A stretch of DNA of 21,280 bases from Promethearchaeia archaeon (GTDB lineage Archaea; Asgardarchaeota; Lokiarchaeia; Sigyniarchaeales; SOKP01): NCBI GenBank assembly GCA_029856445.1, contig JAHQWY010000022.1, positions 1-21,280 on the forward strand. The letters are read 5' to 3'. Shown here piece after piece: positions 8,045 through 14,709 of the stretch (positions are counted from its first letter, which is position 1; each line of letters opens with the position of its first letter). A model generated the notes under the pieces. The model ran no database searches. It had not been told where the DNA came from and saw only the letters and a list, made by a program, of their open reading frames with translations. The position numbers and the translations under genes are program-made.

Positions 8045-8683
8045 TTATCTTGCTTTTCTGCGTCGTAGTAACTTGAAAGCAATATCCGTTCCCATACCTT
8101 GATTATAGGCTAAATCGATCCATAGCATTGCAAGCGGCTCTATAAGCCTAGCATTTTTGAGTGAACCAGCATCAATAACATCAAAACCGAGATCGACTCC
8201 TAATTTTTTTACTTTTGATTTTGCTTCTAAATTATCTCCACAAATAAATAAACTTGCTTGTTGGGTACCAAATTGCAACTTATTTAGACTATCTACTCCA
8301 ATAGTATGAACTACTTTTACCACATCTGCTCCTTCAGCCCATTTTGCGACTTTTTCTGCTGCAGATGGTGTTACACTTATTAAAGCACCTCCTAAATGAG
8401 GTGCAGCAGTAGTTGTAGAATCTACAATAATCTTACCACTTAAATCTCCTGCTATCTTGATTGATTCTTTTGCTCCTGACCAGGGAACTGCAAGTATGAT
8501 AATATCTCCAAATTTTACTGTCTCTTCATATGTTCCACCACTTGCATTAGAACCAATTGATGTAGCTAACTTTTTTGCTTTGTCAGGATCACGAGAACCA
8601 AACACGATTGAATGTCCTTTTTCTGCCCACATTTTTCCTAAAGCACTCCCCAATCTTCCTGTGCCAATAATTCCTATTTTCAT
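8045..8683 (-). CDS. NADP/F420-oxidoreductase-family protein (Fno/NpdG-like)
   Basis: The 212-residue protein has an N-terminal Rossmann fold starting 'MKIGIIGTGRLGSALGKMW' (GTGRLG at 7-12). 'FGSRDPDKAKKL' follows, where S30-R31 sit where this family contacts the 2'-phosphate of NADP. The middle ('DIIILAVPW', 'KIIVDSTTT', 'VVKVVHTIGVDSL') and the C-terminal 'NARLIEPLAMLWIDLAY' fit the F420-dependent NADP reductase family, which exchanges hydride between reduced F420 and NADP+. The length is normal. F420 binding cannot be proven by eye; NADPH-only relatives exist. The ATG follows a G-rich leader (GGGGAAAAG). The neighbouring Fd/ACT-like gene pair lies upstream on the same strand, 106 bases away. 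Confidence 0.82.
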   Translation of the reverse strand: MKIGIIGTGRLGSALGKMWAEKGHSIVFGSRDPDKAKKLATSIGSNASGGTYEETVKFGDIIILAVPWSGAKESIKIAGDLSGKIIVDSTTTAAPHLGGALISVTPSAAEKVAKWAEGADVVKVVHTIGVDSLNKLQFGTQQASLFICGDNLEAKSKVKKLGVDLGFDVIDAGSLKNARLIEPLAMLWIDLAYNQGMGTDIAFKLLRRRKAR

Positions 8684-8701
8684 TAATCTTTTCCCCTAAT
8701 A

Positions 8702-8709
8702 CTATATAA
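8702..8709 (-). promoter_or_regulatory. TATA box of the F420/NADP-oxidoreductase-like gene
   Basis: On the minus strand TTATATAG lies about 22 bases before the ATG at 8683, a distance that implies a leaderless or nearly leaderless transcript. A second candidate (AAGATATAAATACC, about 8757-8768) would give a longer leader. Confidence 0.35.
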
Positions 8710-8789
8710 TTTTTTAATTCTGGATCGCACGGGTTTAATTGAAAATAAATCAGTTTGGTATTTATATCTTAAGTTATAATAAAAGAATC

Positions 8790-9413
8790 CTAACTTTTAT
8801 ATTCTTTAACTAAAGAATTAAGAATCTTAAGTACTCTAGAAGTATTAACAATACCACATACACAAGGTCTTGTCAACTTTTCTGCAGCTTTTTCAAGAGT
8901 CATTTTTCCGCGTTTTATTAATTCTACATAACTAGAAATTGATTGGGGGGAGACTGTATGATGACCACACATTGTAGTTATTTCAAGTATTTTTTCATTT
9001 GGTAATAACTCTTTTCTGCCAAAATTTCCACCTAAAGAAAAATGAACTGTATGAATGTCTAAATTGAGATCCTTAAGAACATTTTTGATCTCAGAAATAA
9101 GACCACTAATTACGATTGAAATTCCAAAATCTTCTTCTTTTAGCTCTCGAATTACCTGTTTAACCGTTTCAATATTGTCAAAAGTAGCAGTAATGGTAGA
9201 AGATACACTCCACCCAAATTTAGGCATAATATTTACAGGGTTGTGATTATTCATAATTTCTGCTATTTTCATTAATTTTTGGCGTGAGTCATCGTAATTA
9301 TCATTAATCCCTGATGCAAACATAGCTAGTAAAACATAGTCTTGTTTCAAATCGTTTTCTTTTCCTTTTCTGTGTAAAGTGTGAGTAATAATTTTTGTAC
9401 CTCCTAATTTCAA
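8790..9413 (-). CDS. Conserved-looking protein of unknown function with Cys/His motifs, partner of the ferredoxin-ACT-like protein
   Basis: I do not recognise a named family. Residues 60-125 look like an ACT-like alpha/beta segment ('TITATFDNIETVKQVIRELK', 'ISIVISGLISEIKNVL'). The C-terminal part has 'TTMCGHHTVSP' (C149, H151, H152) and 'KLTRPCVCGIVNTSRV' (C184, C186), a plausible metal or Fe-S site. Such motif-like clustering suggests conserved function. The start is TTG at 9413, overlapping the upstream stop as TTGA, so translation is probably coupled. A perfect Shine-Dalgarno-like AGGAGGT covers codons 3-5, just inside the gene. That leaves the exact start open, although no ATG or GTG lies nearby and residues 5-20 look like genuine coding sequence. 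It is probably cytoplasmic. No function should be assigned. Confidence 0.7.
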   Translation of the reverse strand: MKLGGTKIITHTLHRKGKENDLKQDYVLLAMFASGINDNYDDSRQKLMKIAEIMNNHNPVNIMPKFGWSVSSTITATFDNIETVKQVIRELKEEDFGISIVISGLISEIKNVLKDLNLDIHTVHFSLGGNFGRKELLPNEKILEITTMCGHHTVSPQSISSYVELIKRGKMTLEKAAEKLTRPCVCGIVNTSRVLKILNSLVKEYKS

Positions 9414-10111
9414 GGTTTACCTAAACCAATATTTATTTTAGCATTAGGTCTAACATCGAAGCCTAATTGAGATAGTTGATTTATAATCTCATCTGTATTA
9501 TTCTCTTCTATTCTAGAAACGATCCCAACAGAAAAAACAGTATCAATTTCATTCTCTATCTCCCTTATTACTTTTAAAATACGAGCTAATTTCTCAGTAG
9601 GAATTTTAAATTCTATTATTGCTGATAAAACTCTCTCATTTTTAATTTCTTCATTTATATGCCCTTTACCATCAATTATTAATGCTGTAACTGGACTTTT
9701 CTCTTCATATATTACACCAATTTCAGCAAATTTGGTTGTAAATAATTCTATATTCCCCAGTCTGGTTCCTAAGCCTGGACGTCCTAGTTCAATAGAGACA
9801 CCAAATTCACCAAAATGATAGCGATTAGTCACATCATTGGTTTTCATCTCTTCAGTGCCTCTACCTGCAATACCAGTTATTTTGTGAGTAGTAATAACGT
9901 TACTAAAAGGAATTCGAATTTCTCTGGGCCATTTTAACTTTTTCATTCTAATTGCATTGACAGGGCAATCAGCGCTCCTATAACAAACTGAACATTCTAC
10001 ACATAAATCCTTATCAATAAAAGCCTTTTTTTGAACCATTTTTATTGCTTGAACAGGACATACAATAACACATTGTCCGCATCCATTACAAACATCAGCC
10101 TTAATTTCCAT
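9410..10111 (-). CDS. 2[4Fe-4S] ferredoxin fused to an ACT-like domain
   Basis: The N-terminus is a two-cluster ferredoxin. Cluster I ligands are C8, C11, C14 and C18 ('CNGCGQCVIVCP'). Cluster II ligands are C37, C40, C43 and C49 ('CVECSVCYRSADCP'), with a five-residue last spacing. Residues 60-110 contain an unusual conserved-looking stretch ('GIAGRGTEEMKTNDVTNRY', 'GVSIELGRPGLGTR'). Residues 115-215 look like an alpha/beta sensor domain ('ALIIDGKGHINEEI', 'LARILKVIREIENEIDTVFSVGIVSRIE'). The protein is soluble. It reads directly into the next gene through a TTGA overlap and lies 21 bases after the MFS gene. Electron transfer to, or redox/ligand control of, an unidentified enzyme is the simplest reading. 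I know similar ferredoxin plus partner pairs only vaguely, from anaerobes, and cannot name the family. Confidence 0.78.
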   Translation of the reverse strand: MEIKADVCNGCGQCVIVCPVQAIKMVQKKAFIDKDLCVECSVCYRSADCPVNAIRMKKLKWPREIRIPFSNVITTHKITGIAGRGTEEMKTNDVTNRYHFGEFGVSIELGRPGLGTRLGNIELFTTKFAEIGVIYEEKSPVTALIIDGKGHINEEIKNERVLSAIIEFKIPTEKLARILKVIREIENEIDTVFSVGIVSRIEENNTDEIINQLSQLGFDVRPNAKINIGLGKP

Positions 10112-10130
10112 TTCTTTTCCCTATGCATAG

Positions 10131-10140
10131 ATTTATATAT
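10131..10140 (-). promoter_or_regulatory. Possible internal TATA box before the ferredoxin-ACT-like gene
   Basis: On the minus strand ATATATAAAT overlaps the last codons and stop of the MFS gene and sits about 20-29 bases before the ATG at 10111. That spacing would give a leaderless transcript, so the Fe-S pair may be expressed separately from the transporter. Confidence 0.3.
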
Positions 10141-11419
10141 TTTTTGCTGTCACTTGTCCAATTTTAATGTTATCTATATCTTGAGGTAAATATTTCAGGA
10201 TTGGTATTAAAGTTAAAGTACAAGTGAGTGCTATTATTGCTAAAATAAAGTAACCAGGACTATAAAAATTATTGAATAATAAAAAGAATTGGCTTAAGAT
10301 CAACAAACTTATGCTTCTACCAAGAGTATAAGTTAAAAAATTTATACTATAAATAGTTGATCTGATTTGGGGTGGATTAATTTCTCCTAATGTTGCTTGG
10401 GTTAAAGGATCGATACCACCAAATAGAAAAGCTCCAATTAGAGCGATTAAAAGAAAGAAAATTACAAAAATGAATGCACTTGAGATGAAAAAGAGTGAAA
10501 AAGCGATGATGTAACAGATAGATCCTATCAAAAGGCAGAATAAAACAACTTTCATTCTTCCATTCTTATCTTTTTCAAATTTTTTGTCTCCAAATCCTCC
10601 TATTACCGGTCCTGATGGCACCTGACTGCCAAAGACCAAAATAAGAAAACCAGTTGCTAAAGTGGAACTGACATCATAATCATTTTTTAACATTGATATA
10701 AAAAATGAGGATATCGCTCCAATTGATATAAACATTAAGAAGTTTAATAGCAATATCCACATTGTGGATTTTATTTTCCAAATCTGTTTAAAATCAATTA
10801 ATTTGATTTTATAATTTAATCCAAGAGCACTATCATCAATAGTTTTATATAAATCATCTTTATATCCTCTTGGGGGCTCAATTACCGTGATCAATAATCC
10901 GGTACAAACAAATCCAGTTATAGAAATGATTAGGATTGGGATTTGCCAAACATAATAATCGATTAAGAAACCTGAAAGAATCTGTCCTAATCCGTTTCCC
11001 AAAACATAAACAGCACTCAATGTACCAAACTTTTTACCACGATTATGAGGATCGGCTAGATCAATTATTAAAGAAAATATTAAAGGTAAAGTTGCTCCAA
11101 ATCCTATTGCAGTGATCAATTGAAATACTAATAATGATATAAAATCTTTAGAAAAAATTGTAAATAAGGTAAATAATGACCATTCGAGTGTGGAAATTAT
11201 TAATAAATTTCTTCTTGGAAATTTATCTCCTAATAATGCCCATATAAGAGAACTTACTGCACCAACTATTAAAAACATTGAATTTATAAAAACAACCTGA
11301 TGTTCACTAAAACTCAAAGCTGAAGAAATCTCTTCAGACATTGGAGTAATTATGCTGAATAAAGCACTACTAAAAAGTGTAAGAATTGTTAATATCTGTG
11401 TAGATTTTAATTTCCTCAA
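10133..11419 (-). CDS. Major facilitator superfamily (MFS) transporter
   Basis: This is a 428-residue, very hydrophobic protein with about twelve predicted membrane segments. The loop between segments 2 and 3 carries MFS motif A as 'GDKFPRR' (64-70), and 'DPHNRGKKFG' (123-131) marks the next cytoplasmic loop. A central charged loop at about 181-215 ('EPPRGYKDD...') separates the two six-helix halves. The second half repeats a motif-A-like 'GGFGDKKFEKDKNGR'. The 'EPPRG' segment after helix 6 is seen in Spinster-type MFS members, which export or import organic anions and lipids; this subfamily placement is tentative. It sits between the ribbon-helix-helix regulator and the ferredoxin-ACT-like pair on the same strand, so it may move the substrate of those proteins. 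Confidence 0.88.
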   Translation of the reverse strand: MRKLKSTQILTILTLFSSALFSIITPMSEEISSALSFSEHQVVFINSMFLIVGAVSSLIWALLGDKFPRRNLLIISTLEWSLFTLFTIFSKDFISLLVFQLITAIGFGATLPLIFSLIIDLADPHNRGKKFGTLSAVYVLGNGLGQILSGFLIDYYVWQIPILIISITGFVCTGLLITVIEPPRGYKDDLYKTIDDSALGLNYKIKLIDFKQIWKIKSTMWILLLNFLMFISIGAISSFFISMLKNDYDVSSTLATGFLILVFGSQVPSGPVIGGFGDKKFEKDKNGRMKVVLFCLLIGSICYIIAFSLFFISSAFIFVIFFLLIALIGAFLFGGIDPLTQATLGEINPPQIRSTIYSINFLTYTLGRSISLLILSQFFLLFNNFYSPGYFILAIIALTCTLTLIPILKYLPQDIDNIKIGQVTAKNI

Positions 11420-11547
11420 ATTCTTTTTAGTCCTTTAAACAAATTTCCCTACTTAAATTGTGATGTTTTTGTATTTAATACTATTATTTATGGAAAAATG
11501 ACGCTATATGATTTAATTTTCTAATTTTAAAAGTTCTAAAAATAAAT

Positions 11548-11554
11548 AAAAAAA
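11548..11554 (-). terminator. T-tract terminator after the ribbon-helix-helix gene
   Basis: Seven consecutive T on the minus strand begin three bases after the stop codon (11558-11560). Archaeal termination usually needs only such a T-tract. Confidence 0.4.
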
Positions 11555-11557
11555 GGT

Positions 11558-11764
11558 TTATTGATTTACTTTATTCATTTTACTTCGAATAAGTATTTTA
11601 AAGCTTTCATCTTCAAGATCACTATACATCTTAAGTTCCTTAGCTAAAAAATCACCTAAAGCGATTCTTATAGCTTCACTTCGTGAAGGATAAATATTCA
11701 TATCATTCAGTATCTGAATTGCCTGCAAATATTTTTCTGGTAAATTAATTGTTATAATCTTCAA
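11558..11764 (-). CDS. Ribbon-helix-helix (CopG/Arc-type) transcriptional regulator
   Basis: The protein is a short ribbon-helix-helix DNA-binding dimer subunit. The strand 'KIITINLPEKYL' is followed by helix A ('LQAIQILNDMN') and helix B ('SRSEAIRIALGDFLAKEL'), with the typical 'YPSRSEAIR' turn. Starting at the TTG at 11764 gives an N-terminus of M-K-I-I-T-I-N-L-P, the usual form in archaeal members. An in-frame TTG at 11773 would add three residues. A TATA-like TTTTTATAAT on the minus strand near 11789-11799 fits a very short leader. It faces the MFS gene on the same strand 138 bases downstream, so that transporter, or the gene itself, is a natural candidate target. The C-terminal 25 residues are charged and may bind a ligand or partner. 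Confidence 0.83.
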   Translation of the reverse strand: MKIITINLPEKYLQAIQILNDMNIYPSRSEAIRIALGDFLAKELKMYSDLEDESFKILIRSKMNKVNQ

Positions 11765-11987
11765 AATTACCAACCCTTTTGACTGGAAATTATAAAAATT
11801 TATTTTGAATGAATTTTATACTTTACATATTTTGTCGGATGGTTTATAAATTCACTATATTAATCCTTTAATTGTATTAACCGTTTAAGTTCTAACGAAT
11901 ATAAAAATAGTAATTTTCTCATAAATGTAAGTCAATATTAATATGTTAATACAGATATAATCTTACATAGCTTTCCAAAGAATAAAT

Positions 11988-12746
11988 TTATGGTTCATTA
12001 AAAGATTTAACATGTAATAATAAAGAATATGCTGATTTATATATATCAGCATGACTAACCTCTTTAATATCCTTAAGGTATTTAATGATATAATTTTCTT
12101 CTCGCTTAATATAAGTGATATCTTTTGATTTATGTTCATTATCTACGAAGATGTCAATCTTTAGAACTTTTTGATCTATTCTACTTGGCATCTCTGGCAT
12201 CATATTAAAAGTAAACAAGATATCAGGTTCGTGTTCATTTTTAGCTCCCAATACAAAAAGTAAATTAGGTTCAGCTACAGCAAGAAAGCTCTCTAAGGAA
12301 TGAAATAGATCATCTATCTTTATTGTTAATTTTGAATTATCCTCTCCATTACAAGTAGTACAATCGCTTATCATAGGTAAAAGAAATTTTTCTTTTCCTC
12401 GAAAAGCAAGGCTCATTTCGTTAGGATTTAAGAATTTTTTAATGATTGGATTATCCTTTTCTAGAATAAACTCTTTAGAAATCGGTTCACATTTAACATA
12501 AATTATTAATGAGCCAGCAGATATTAAATTTATCTTCTGGTAATATATCTTTAAAATTGGATTATATGGTATATTAATTACCTCTTTATTCCCCCCTAAT
12601 CCCATTTGAGCTAAAATATTTGTCGGTACATGGCTAGTAAGAGTGAATAGCAGAAAAGATCTAAAATCGGGCAATTCTATAAAATTAGAAAAACCTTCGA
12701 AAAGCTCGTGGACTAATTCAACCTTGTGTTTTAATTCTTCTGACAT
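11988..12746 (-). CDS. Protein of unknown function
   Basis: I do not recognise this 252-residue protein. It has no signal peptide or membrane span. The composition is that of a soluble alpha/beta protein, with strands 'NPILKIYYQKINLISAGSLIIYVKCE' and 'KVLKIDIFVDNEHKSKDITYI'. A CxxC lies at 129-132 in 'ISDCTTCNGEDN', which could bind a metal or form a disulfide. The helix at 145-160 ('LFHSLESFLAVA') precedes a hydrophobic strand, 'NLLFVLGAKNE'. It follows the DtxR/MntR-like gene by 64 bases on the same strand, so it may be in that regulator's transcription unit and under its metal control; this is inference from position only. Confidence 0.65.
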   Translation of the reverse strand: MSEELKHKVELVHELFEGFSNFIELPDFRSFLLFTLTSHVPTNILAQMGLGGNKEVINIPYNPILKIYYQKINLISAGSLIIYVKCEPISKEFILEKDNPIIKKFLNPNEMSLAFRGKEKFLLPMISDCTTCNGEDNSKLTIKIDDLFHSLESFLAVAEPNLLFVLGAKNEHEPDILFTFNMMPEMPSRIDQKVLKIDIFVDNEHKSKDITYIKREENYIIKYLKDIKEVSHADIYKSAYSLLLHVKSFNEP

Positions 12747-12810
12747 CTTAATTCAAATAAAAGAATTTATTAAGTTAGTAGTTTCAATGAATTATAGATA
12801 CTAATTAAAC

Positions 12811-13233
12811 TTATCCATCTAAGTATTTTGAGAGGAATTCTTCTAAAGAATTCTTGACATCGTGCGTAATATGATGCTCTATCTCGCAAGATAAATTTTC
12901 TATAACATCTTTATCTTCAATTTTCAATACTTTTGCGAAAAATTGGTAAAGTAGACTATGAGTTTCATCCAATTGCTTGGCAATTTTTTTCCCTTTTTCA
13001 GTCAATCTTATGGATTTTCTTGGTTCCCATTTGATCAATCCTTTTTTCTTCAATTTTTCCAACATTCCACTTACAGAAGGAGGTTCTATTTTCAGATTTT
13101 CTGCGATCTCCTTATTAGTAACCCATCCACCTTTTTTTTTCCTCGAAATATTATAAATTTCATCTAAATATCTCTGATAACTCTCAGGTATTTCGGATAT
13201 TTCGGATTTTTCTTGACTACTTTTCTTCGTCAT
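12811..13233 (-). CDS. DtxR/MntR-family metal-dependent transcriptional regulator
   Basis: The 140-residue protein has the winged helix ('VTNKEIAENLKIEPPSVSGMLEKLKKKGLI', then the wing 'EPRKSIRLTEKGKKIAKQL') and the helical dimer/metal domain of DtxR/MntR proteins. It lacks the C-terminal SH3/FeoA domain, as MntR does. Metal-ligand positions by hand alignment are D24, H92 ('THSLL'), C116, E119 and H120 ('SCEIEHHI'). C116 matches the iron-sensor DtxR (C102) rather than MntR (E99). The position of MntR D8 / DtxR M10 appears to be R21, which would be unusual. These proteins repress metal-uptake genes when Fe(II) or Mn(II) is bound. It is divergent from the PhnN-like gene across 170 bases containing a perfect palindrome (13281-13295). 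The unknown gene downstream is probably cotranscribed. Confidence 0.88.
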   Translation of the reverse strand: MTKKSSQEKSEISEIPESYQRYLDEIYNISRKKKGGWVTNKEIAENLKIEPPSVSGMLEKLKKKGLIKWEPRKSIRLTEKGKKIAKQLDETHSLLYQFFAKVLKIEDKDVIENLSCEIEHHITHDVKNSLEEFLSKYLDG

Positions 13234-13280
13234 TTTTCACTTGTTTTAGATATTCCATAAAAATATAATTTTCTAGTAAG

Positions 13281-13295
13281 ATTGATAACATCAAT
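13281..13295. promoter_or_regulatory. Palindromic operator candidate between the DtxR-like and PhnN-like genes
   Basis: ATTGAT-AAC-ATCAAT is a perfect six-base inverted repeat, sitting just upstream of a minus-strand TATA-like ATTATATTTTTAT (about 13259-13271) for the DtxR-like gene. Regulators of this family bind inverted repeats, so autoregulation is plausible but unproven. Confidence 0.35.
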
Positions 13296-13342
13296 TACAC
13301 TTTAATTTTTTTTGTTTATGAATGAAAAATTATTATTAGAGC

Positions 13343-13350
13343 CTATATAT
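13343..13350 (+). promoter_or_regulatory. TATA box of the PhnN-like gene
   Basis: CTATATAT lies about 55 bases before the ATG at 13404, which predicts transcription starting near 13373 and a leader of about 30 bases that holds a strong ribosome site. Confidence 0.5.
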
Positions 13351-13390
13351 TCAATCCTATCTTACAGGTTATTTTTCAATCCTAAGCATT

Positions 13391-13396
13391 GGAGGG
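13391..13396 (+). promoter_or_regulatory. Strong ribosome binding site of the PhnN-like gene
   Basis: GGAGGG followed by ATGATTA sits seven bases before the ATG at 13404. It is the clearest Shine-Dalgarno site at its normal distance in the window and fixes this start. Confidence 0.6.
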
Positions 13397-13403
13397 ATGA
13401 TTA

Positions 13404-13976
13404 ATGAAAAATTTTGTTGGTGTATTGTTCCTAATAGTAGGCAATTCGGGTTCTGGTAAAGATTCTATAATCTCTGGAGTGATGAAGAGATATCCTTCGA
13501 ATTTAAAACAATTGCATGCTCCCAAAAGATATATTACAAGACCTTCCTCAAAGTATGAAGCGAATATTTCGATTACCCCAGAAAAATTTAGAGAAATGGA
13601 AATGAATGGTAAATTCGCTTTGAATTGGAATATTTATGAATTAGACTATGGAATTCCAATAGAAATAGAAAATTTCCTTGAAAAAGGAGATCCTGTAATC
13701 ATAAATGTTAGCCGTACTGTAGTTAAAAATGCAAGAGAAAAATATAAAAATATTAGGGTTATTTTTGTAGAAGTTCCATTTGAAATAACTTTACAACGCA
13801 TAAAGGATCGAAAAAGAGAAAGTGCTAAATTGTTAAATGCTAGAATAGAACGGGCTAGGAAAAACCAAGAGTTTCCTGAAGCAGATTTTACGATTGATAA
13901 TTCAGGAAATTTAGAGGATGCAATTGATCAATTCTTAACTTATCTCATAAAAATAGTAGATATGAAAAAAACTTAA
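13404..13976 (+). CDS. phnN: Ribose 1,5-bisphosphate phosphokinase (PhnN-like, guanylate-kinase fold)
   Basis: The 190-residue P-loop kinase has Walker A GNSGSGKD (13-20). It also has the PhnN-typical 'APKRYITRPSS' (39-49), where guanylate kinases have a GMP-binding region, and a substrate segment 'KFALNWNIYELDYGIPIEIENFLEKGDPVIINVSR'. The C-terminal 'VPFEITLQRIKDRKRES...NARIERARK' forms the lid. This pattern fits PhnN, which phosphorylates ribose 1,5-bisphosphate to PRPP with ATP. In bacteria it belongs to phosphonate breakdown, but no phn gene is nearby. Archaea make ribose 1,5-bisphosphate in the AMP phosphorylase / nucleotide-degradation route, so feeding that product back to PRPP is a reasonable alternative role. 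It has its own promoter, ribosome site and downstream T-tract. The gene symbol rests on motif similarity only. Confidence 0.8.
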   Translation: MKNFVGVLFLIVGNSGSGKDSIISGVMKRYPSNLKQLHAPKRYITRPSSKYEANISITPEKFREMEMNGKFALNWNIYELDYGIPIEIENFLEKGDPVIINVSRTVVKNAREKYKNIRVIFVEVPFEITLQRIKDRKRESAKLLNARIERARKNQEFPEADFTIDNSGNLEDAIDQFLTYLIKIVDMKKT

Positions 13977-13978
13977 GA

Positions 13979-13985
13979 TTTTTTT
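13979..13985 (+). terminator. T-tract terminator after the PhnN-like gene
   Basis: Seven T follow the TAA stop (13974-13976) by two bases and precede the separate promoter of the tRNA gene. Confidence 0.45.
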
Positions 13986-13991
13986 AGTAGT

Positions 13992-14001
13992 AAATATTAT
14001 A
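13992..14001 (+). promoter_or_regulatory. TATA box of tRNA-His
   Basis: AAATATTATA lies 24-33 bases before the first base of the tRNA, the standard archaeal promoter distance. Confidence 0.5.
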
Positions 14002-14024
14002 ATTACTACGTAAAATTCCGTGAT

Positions 14025-14096
14025 GGCTCGGGTAGTTTAATGGTAGAATTGGGGACTGTGAATCCCTAGACGGGGGATCGATACCCCCTCCGAGCC
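14025..14096 (+). tRNA. tRNA-His (anticodon GTG)
   Basis: All four arms fold. The acceptor is 14026-14032 with 14089-14095, including one G-U pair. The D-stem is GTTT/GAAT (14035-14038, 14046-14049). The anticodon stem is GGGGA/TCCCT around the loop CTGTGAA, with GTG at 14058-14060. The T-stem is GGGGG/CCCCC (14072-14076, 14084-14088) around ATCGATA. The extra G at 14025 (G-1) can pair with the discriminator C73 at 14096, which is the identity pair of tRNA-His for HisRS. G-1 is therefore encoded in the gene and need not be added by a Thg1-type enzyme. CCA is not encoded. The A at T-loop position 54 is slightly unusual. There is no intron. Confidence 0.93.
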
Positions 14097-14133
14097 CTCC
14101 TTATTTTTATAAAAGACTTAACATGGTAAGAAA

Positions 14134-14589
14134 TTGACAGATATTTCCCCAGATAAACTCAGAGATCTTCCCGGATGGGAGGAAAATGCACCTGTTCCTA
14201 TATGCATGGGGGGAGATTATAGAGCTCTAACTTTTTGCTGCAAACCAGGTTTCTCATTAACATTCGCTTATAAATGTAGGAGGGATGAGATATTGGAGGA
14301 AATTGGGCTAACTCCTGAGGAATTTATTAATATTAAAGACGAATTTTCAGAAGAAAACGATTGGGAATCTGAAATAGTATGTTTCGGGTCGATTAGTTAT
14401 TGTTGTATGAGGACTGGAGGATGTCCTCGAAGAGATGTTGCTTTAGATGAGCGTTATCCCGGAAGACCAATTGAAGAGATATTGAAATTATATTTTCAAA
14501 AGAAAAGAGAATTATCGAAAAAAATTTTAGAAAGTGTTAATAATCCGGATGGAAAAAAGAAAGTTAAGCGATATCTAGATCTATTTTAG
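14134..14589 (+). CDS. Methanogenesis marker 9-type cysteine-rich protein
   Basis: The 151-residue protein has two related cysteine modules: C24-x10-C35-C36-x11-C48 ('PICMGGDYRALTFCCKP...KCRRDE') and C83-x6-C90-C91-x5-C97 ('CFGSISYCCMRTGGCPRRD'). 'IGLTPEEFINIKDEF' links them. Segments such as 'CMGGDYRALTFCCKP' and 'LTPEEF' match what I know of the methanogenesis marker 9 domain family, which also occurs outside methanogens. The eight cysteines suggest Fe-S or metal binding; the function is unknown. The start is TTG at 14134: an in-frame stop lies at 14119-14121 with only this start candidate before the conserved 'GWEENAPVPICMGG', and GGTAAG precedes it. It follows tRNA-His by 37 bases and may be read from the same transcript. 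Confidence 0.75.
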   Translation: MTDISPDKLRDLPGWEENAPVPICMGGDYRALTFCCKPGFSLTFAYKCRRDEILEEIGLTPEEFINIKDEFSEENDWESEIVCFGSISYCCMRTGGCPRRDVALDERYPGRPIEEILKLYFQKKRELSKKILESVNNPDGKKKVKRYLDLF

Positions 14590-14675
14590 AATCTTAAAAG
14601 TTAAATTAAATTTAAAAGAAACAATAATAATTTGTTATAAAAACATTTCCTTTTTGTCGGATTATGAATAGCAAA

Positions 14676-14685
14676 TTTTATAAAT
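14676..14685 (+). promoter_or_regulatory. TATA box before a possible small gene
   Basis: TTTTATAAAT ends about 24 bases before the ATG at 14710, so a transcript from it would be leaderless or nearly so. Confidence 0.4.
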
Positions 14686-14709
14686 CACTATCAGTTTTCT
14701 CTAGATAAG

